From: Mariprofundus sp.
Lineage (GTDB): Bacteria > Pseudomonadota > Zetaproteobacteria > Mariprofundales > Mariprofundaceae
DNA length: 9,324 nucleotides
Assembly (NCBI GenBank): GCA_015485035.1
Contig: WFUI01000263.1
Coordinates: 1 to 9,324 of the forward strand
Direction of reading: 5' to 3'
This document shows, in pieces, positions 5,308-9,324 of the stretch (its first letter is position 1; each line of letters opens with the position of its first letter). The notes beneath the pieces are model-generated. The model was not told the DNA's origin. It worked only from the letters and a program-made list of their open reading frames with translations, and ran no database searches. Made by a program: the position numbers and the translations under genes.

Positions 5308-6828
5308 ATGAGCGTAGAATTACTGGTCAACGTGGCGCCGTTTGAAACACGGATTGCGCGTATCGAGAATGGACAACCTGAAGAAATTTATATCGAACGT
5401 GAACGCGGCCTGAAAGGTAACATCTACAAAGGTCGCGTTCAGCGCGTACTGCCCGGTATCCAGGCTGCCTTTATCGATATTGGCATGGACAAAGCAGGCT
5501 TCCTTTATGCCGGAGATATCGCCACCGCCAAACAACAGGTCGATAGCTTCACGGAGGATATGGAACAAACTGACGAAACAGGCAACACAGCTGTCACTGC
5601 CGACAGTTCACCATCTCGCCGCAATGCACCACCGATATCCGGCCTTCTCAAGGATGGTCAGAATCTGATGGTTCAGGTATCCCGCGAACCCATTGCTTCC
5701 AAAGGGCCTCGCATGACCAGCCAGATCGGCTTACCCGGTCGTTATCTGGTTTATATGCCAAATCTGGATCATATCGGTATTGCCAGGCGTCTTGAAGACC
5801 CGGTTGAACGTGAACGGCTGCTGAATATCTGTAAATCCATGAACCTGAAACAAGGTGGCATTATTATTCGCACTGTTGCCGAAGGAAAAGAAGAACCGGA
5901 ATTGCGCCAGGATCTTGATTTCCTGTTGCGATTATGGGCGGATATTGAAAAAAGAGCCAAGAACTCCGCCCCCGGCTCCATGATTCATAAGGAGCTGAAC
6001 CTGTATTTGCGTGTTATGCGCGATTATGTCGACGCTGAAGTAGAAAAAATTCATGTCGATTCCCGCGAAGCTTACGACACGATGAAAAAATTTGCCCGCC
6101 GCTTTATGCCGGAAGTCGCCAAGAAACTCTATTACTATCCGGGCAACCGTCCGATTTTTGACGTCTATGGTGTCGAAGAAACCATGGAACGGGCGCTGCA
6201 ACGGCGTGTACCACTGAAGTCCGGCGGCCATATCGTTATTGATCAAACCGAAGCGTTAATTGCCATTGATGTCAATTCAGGCTCCTTTGTCGGCTCCAGG
6301 AATATGGAGGAAACCGGCTTCAAAACCAACCTCGAAGCCGTGCATGAAATCGTACACCAGCTTCGCTTGCGTAATCTGGGTGGCATTATTGTGGTCGACT
6401 TTATTGATATGCAGGAAGAGCAAAACAAACTGAAGCTGATTGAGGTTCTGGAAGAGGCACTGAAACGGGATAAAGCGAAAAACCATATCGTACAGTTCTC
6501 GGAACTGGGGCTTGTTGAAATGACGCGCAAACGCACCCGTGATTCGCTTGGTCGTATTTTGTTGACAGAGTGCAGCCACTGCCACGGTGTCGGGCTGGCA
6601 AAAAGTCCATCCACCATCTGTTATCAGTTGTTCCGAGAAGTGGTGGCGGAAGCACGTGCTTATCCGTGTGAAAAACTGACCGTCATTGCACACCCTGATA
6701 TTATTGACCTGCTACTGGGCATAGAAAACGAAAGTGTACTGCAACTGGAAGATTTCCTGAAAAAAGAAATTTCACTGGAAAGTAATGAACAATTTGCTGT
6801 AGAGCACTACGAAGTCGTACTTAAATAG
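5308..6828 (+). CDS. rng: Ribonuclease G
   Basis: Single-strand-specific, 5'-end-sensing endoribonuclease that matures the 16S rRNA 5' end and takes part in mRNA decay. The 506-residue protein matches RNase G through its whole length (E. coli 489), without the C-terminal degradosome scaffold of RNase E. An S1 domain covers about 36-130 (GNIYKGRVQRVLPGIQAAFIDIG). A polar Ser/Thr-rich insertion at about 80-108 accounts for most of the extra length. The 5'-sensor has Arg188-Thr189 (IIIRTVAEG). The DNase-I-like catalytic domain has Asp321 (AIDVNSG) and Asp364 (VVDFIDM), corresponding to the two metal-binding Asp of RNase E. The Zn-link has Cys422 and Cys425 (ECSHCHG). The start ATG has only a weak GGGA about nine bases upstream. 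It sits between maf and hemW; the hemW start lies two bases after its stop. Confidence 0.96.
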   Translation: MSVELLVNVAPFETRIARIENGQPEEIYIERERGLKGNIYKGRVQRVLPGIQAAFIDIGMDKAGFLYAGDIATAKQQVDSFTEDMEQTDETGNTAVTADSSPSRRNAPPISGLLKDGQNLMVQVSREPIASKGPRMTSQIGLPGRYLVYMPNLDHIGIARRLEDPVERERLLNICKSMNLKQGGIIIRTVAEGKEEPELRQDLDFLLRLWADIEKRAKNSAPGSMIHKELNLYLRVMRDYVDAEVEKIHVDSREAYDTMKKFARRFMPEVAKKLYYYPGNRPIFDVYGVEETMERALQRRVPLKSGGHIVIDQTEALIAIDVNSGSFVGSRNMEETGFKTNLEAVHEIVHQLRLRNLGGIIVVDFIDMQEEQNKLKLIEVLEEALKRDKAKNHIVQFSELGLVEMTRKRTRDSLGRILLTECSHCHGVGLAKSPSTICYQLFREVVAEARAYPCEKLTVIAHPDIIDLLLGIENESVLQLEDFLKKEISLESNEQFAVEHYEVVLK

Positions 6829-6830
6829 TT

Positions 6831-8006
6831 TTGTTCGTCCCTTCTCCACTACAACTGTATGTACATGTACCTTTCTGCCTGCATAAATGCCATTACTGCG
6901 ATTTTAATTCACATGAACGTTCACAGCCCGACTGGAGTGCCTACCGGAACGCGCTGATTGCCGAACTGAAACACTGGAGCAACACGCCGCAATTTTCCGG
7001 CCGCAATCTGCACAGCATTTTTTTTGGTGGCGGTACGCCTTCTCTGGCTCCACCTGCACTGATTGGAGCAATCATTGACACCGCCCGCGACTGTTGCGGT
7101 ATTGAGAATAATGCGGAAATCACGCTGGAAGCCAATCCCGGCACTGCCGACTCCGGCAATTTTCGTGCCTACCGGCAAGCTGGCATCAACCGTCTGTCTA
7201 TTGGTATTCAGAGCCTGGATGCAGCAGAATTACAGTGGCTGGAACGCATCCACGGGCCTGATGAAGCTGTTCAGGCATATCATATCGGCCGCGATGCAGG
7301 TTTCAGCAATATCAACCTGGACCTGATGTATGGCATACCCGGCCAAAGCCTGCATGAATGGCTGACCACGTTGCATTCAGCCATCAAACTAAGTCCGGAA
7401 CACTTGTCCTGTTATCAACTTACCGTCGAACCGCACACCAGACTGGCTGCCACCCATGCACAAAAACCTTATCCGCTGCCTGATGATGAAACGGCTCTAT
7501 CCATGTTCTTTGAAACCCGCAAGTATCTTTCCAATGCCGGATATGATGCTTATGAAATCTCGAATTTTTCCAGACCAGGCCTGCACTGCCGCCATAATGA
7601 CGGATACTGGTTATATCACGACTATATCGGCATTGGTGCAGGCGCTTCAGGAAAGTGGGATATACCGAATGGAGAACCGGCCATGGGAATGACTCGCTAT
7701 AGTAATCTGCGCAGCCCGGAGTCTTACATTAGAGCTGTTGAGCAACAGGGGGTTGCCACAAACACTAAAGATATCTTGAACTGCCAACAGGCTGCTGCAG
7801 AAGCATGCTGGCTCGGACTCAGACGAAAAAGCGGTATCAACAGGACGGAATTCAAGCAACGATTCGGCTTCGATATCTGGCAACATTTCCATACGCCTTT
7901 GCAGCCATGGCATAGCCGGAAAAAGCTTACTGTGACTGAAACATCAGTATTTATAGCGACAAAAGGGCTAGCAGTAACCGATGCGATTGCTTCTAGTGTG
8001 CTGTAG
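6831..8006 (+). CDS. hemW: HemW radical SAM heme chaperone
   Basis: Radical-SAM family protein that binds heme and delivers it to respiratory enzymes; formerly annotated as oxygen-independent coproporphyrinogen oxidase-like. The 391 residues carry the [4Fe-4S] motif CxxxCxxC (Cys16, Cys20, Cys23) followed by DFNSH, so the fourth Cys of true HemN is absent, as expected for HemW. GGGTPS (66-71), EANPGT (100-105), RLSIGIQS (121-128), YEISNF, and HNDGYW with IGIGAGASG are all present. The C-terminal HemN_C segment is intact (GLAVTDAIASSVL end). The start must be the TTG at 6831: the frame is closed by TAA at 6822-6824, no ATG precedes the conserved LYVHVPFC, and the TTG lies two bases after the rng stop. 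There is no clear ribosome site, so translation is probably coupled to rng. Confidence 0.93.
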   Translation: MFVPSPLQLYVHVPFCLHKCHYCDFNSHERSQPDWSAYRNALIAELKHWSNTPQFSGRNLHSIFFGGGTPSLAPPALIGAIIDTARDCCGIENNAEITLEANPGTADSGNFRAYRQAGINRLSIGIQSLDAAELQWLERIHGPDEAVQAYHIGRDAGFSNINLDLMYGIPGQSLHEWLTTLHSAIKLSPEHLSCYQLTVEPHTRLAATHAQKPYPLPDDETALSMFFETRKYLSNAGYDAYEISNFSRPGLHCRHNDGYWLYHDYIGIGAGASGKWDIPNGEPAMGMTRYSNLRSPESYIRAVEQQGVATNTKDILNCQQAAAEACWLGLRRKSGINRTEFKQRFGFDIWQHFHTPLQPWHSRKKLTVTETSVFIATKGLAVTDAIASSVL

Positions 8007-8021
8007 TAATGGTATAAATAC

Positions 8022-8040
8022 GGGCGGCCAAAAGCCACCC
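8022..8040 (-). terminator. Hairpin between convergent hemW and pilQ
   Basis: Read on the minus strand, GGGTGGC pairs with GCCGCCC across a TTTTG loop (seven pairs, one G-U), followed by moderately T-rich GTATTTATAC. On the plus strand the same stem has a C-A mismatch, and its nearest T-run starts 13 bases later. It therefore fits best as the pilQ terminator, about 40 bases past the pilQ stop, and may also end the hemW transcript. Confidence 0.6.
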
Positions 8041-8080
8041 ATATGAAAATAATTTTTCTACATGATGGTCAAAATTCGCG

Positions 8081-9324
8081 TCAGTTTACCTGAACATCAT
8101 CACCAACAATCGTAGGTGTAATAAATATCAGCAACTCATTGCGGTCATTCTTTTTCTGCTTATGTCTGAACAAATAGCCAATAATAGGTATATTCATCAG
8201 ACCGGGTATACCATCAATCTGATCACTGGTGGTCTGTGTATAAATTCCGCCTAGCACTACAGTCTCGCCATTTTTCACCAACAACTTGGTAACCACAGTC
8301 TTCTTATCAATGGTAGGGTCCCCGCCGGGAATGGGGTTATCGATGGGCGTATCCTTATTGACCACCAATTGCATGATAATACGCTTATCAGCTGTAATCT
8401 GCGGTGTTACCTTCAAAGTCAGCTTGGCGCTTTGCAGCACTGTCGCAGTCGTTGCGACACCACCGGCAAAAGTCGTCTGTCTAAACGGAATTTGCTTATC
8501 CTCTTCGATAAGGGCTTCCTGCAGATTACTGGTAAAGACGCGCGGGCTGGATACCACCTTAATCTCACCTTCCGTCTCTGCAGCAGAAAGTTCCAGGTTC
8601 AGGTTCAGCGCACCACTGAGTGTACCCAGCGAATAGCCGATGGCACCACCTGTGCCCGCACCAACAGCAGCCCCCAAATCTACAATATTTGTTCCTGTTG
8701 AAGCTCCATTAATTGCATGCGTAAATCGCCCATTACCCTGATCGTTGTATTTGCCGCCCCATTTTACTCCAAGATCACGTGAAAATGTATCCGAGGCCTC
8801 CACAATGCGTGCTTCAATCAGCACCTGCTGCGCCGGCTTGTCAATCACTGTGATAAGACGTTTGATATTGTTCAAACGCTCGCGCGTATCCGTGATAATC
8901 ATGGTATTGCTGCGCTCATCCAACAAGATACTGCCGCGATCTGAAAGCAGTTTCAGTTCACTGGAATTTGATCCAGCTCCTGTTTGCCCTGCCGAAGCAG
9001 AGCCTGCCGTTCCGGCAGTTGTCGCAGATGTTGATGCCCTGTCCATTGTACCACCTTCCAAAATAGTCCTGACATCATTTACAGAAGCATAGCCGAGGGT
9101 AATAAACTCTGTTTCCAGTGAGGCTACATCTTCAGCGCTCTGTTTCGCTTCTTTTCTCGCATTTGCATCAGATCTTAATACATCCAGCGGTGCAATTCTT
9201 ATAACATTGCCATTCCTCTCCTTGCCCAGGCCCTTGGCTGAGAGAATCAGATCAAGCGCCTGATCCCACGGCACATCCACCAGCCGCATGGTCAGTACTC
9301 CCGTCACATCATCAGACATAATGA
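8081..9324 (-). CDS. pilQ: Type IV pilus secretin PilQ, C-terminal part
   Basis: Forms the multimeric outer-membrane channel through which the type IV pilus passes. The window holds the last roughly 413 codons. The frame stays open to the edge, so the signal peptide, AMIN domains and most of the first N-domain are outside; the Met at 9317-9319 is internal (DDVTGVLTMRLVDVPWDQAL is mid-protein PilQ). Numbered from that Met: the end of the N0/STN domain at 1-45, an N1 secretin domain at about 70-160 interrupted by a Ser/Thr/Gly/Ala-rich loop (95-120), and the secretin beta-domain at about 165-405. The secretin signature VVLGGIYTQTTSDQIDGIPGLMNIPIIGYLFR occupies 354-385, written here only in outline by its G-rich start (VVLGGI) and end (IPIIGYLFR). 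ELLIFITPTIV closes the domain. It is convergent with hemW. Other pil genes are presumably upstream, beyond the window. Confidence 0.95.
   Translation of the reverse strand, partial: IMSDDVTGVLTMRLVDVPWDQALDLILSAKGLGKERNGNVIRIAPLDVLRSDANARKEAKQSAEDVASLETEFITLGYASVNDVRTILEGGTMDRASTSATTAGTAGSASAGQTGAGSNSSELKLLSDRGSILLDERSNTMIITDTRERLNNIKRLITVIDKPAQQVLIEARIVEASDTFSRDLGVKWGGKYNDQGNGRFTHAINGASTGTNIVDLGAAVGAGTGGAIGYSLGTLSGALNLNLELSAAETEGEIKVVSSPRVFTSNLQEALIEEDKQIPFRQTTFAGGVATTATVLQSAKLTLKVTPQITADKRIIMQLVVNKDTPIDNPIPGGDPTIDKKTVVTKLLVKNGETVVLGGIYTQTTSDQIDGIPGLMNIPIIGYLFRHKQKKNDRNELLIFITPTIVGDDVQVN

Noticed and set aside
5545..5635. Ser/Thr-rich insertion in the RNase G S1 domain as a sign of fusion or frameshift
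   Set aside because: The frame is intact on both sides, and this loop varies in length among RNase G proteins.
9317..9319. ATG near the right edge as the pilQ start
   Set aside because: The frame continues to the window edge and the residues just after it belong to the middle of PilQ, so this Met is internal.

Overview
The window looks like ordinary chromosome from a Gram-negative member of the Pseudomonadota. It carries a type IV pilus outer-membrane secretin (PilQ), an outer-membrane-type lipoprotein, RsmC and RsuA rRNA-modification enzymes, a gamma-type maf-rng pair, and a tRNA-Pro gene with an encoded CCA end. Base composition appears roughly balanced, with no block of foreign-looking codon use. 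A gamma- or zeta-like lineage fits, but the genus cannot be named from this sequence. I see no insertion sequence, prophage, CRISPR array or toxin-antitoxin pair. No gap between genes exceeds about 175 bases.

Layout, left to right. (1) Positions 1-1729, plus strand: an rsmC-type 16S rRNA guanine methyltransferase, 5'-truncated by the window edge, overlaps by one base an rsuA-type 16S rRNA pseudouridine synthase. The two form a small rRNA-modification operon. (2) Positions 1756-3610, minus strand: a glycine-zipper/TPR lipoprotein, a 172-base structured intergenic region, a soluble class III nucleotidyl cyclase, and tRNA-Pro(CGG). (3) Positions 3608-4600, minus strand: ispB, polyprenyl diphosphate synthase for the quinone side chain. 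(4) Positions 4663-8006, plus strand and divergent from ispB: maf (nucleotide pyrophosphatase), rng (RNase G) and hemW (radical-SAM heme chaperone), closely spaced and probably one transcript. (5) Positions 8081-9324, minus strand and convergent with hemW: the C-terminal part of pilQ, whose 5' end lies beyond the window.

Most genes are housekeeping: ribosome modification, quinone and heme supply, RNA processing and nucleotide sanitation. The most interesting locus is the cyclase. It keeps five of six canonical class III catalytic positions at exact family spacing but has Asp where the transition-state Asn should be. About 65 bases upstream of its start lies a near-perfect CRP/Vfr-type palindrome (TGTGA-N6-TCGCA), suggesting cAMP feedback on its own synthesis. 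Other points worth a second look are the ispB/maf divergent promoter region, where both start codons sit almost at the predicted transcription starts and lack Shine-Dalgarno sequences; a period-9 CTTCGTG tandem repeat between maf and rng; and the hairpin-rich region between the cyclase and lipoprotein genes. I do not see a clear undescribed multi-gene system here.
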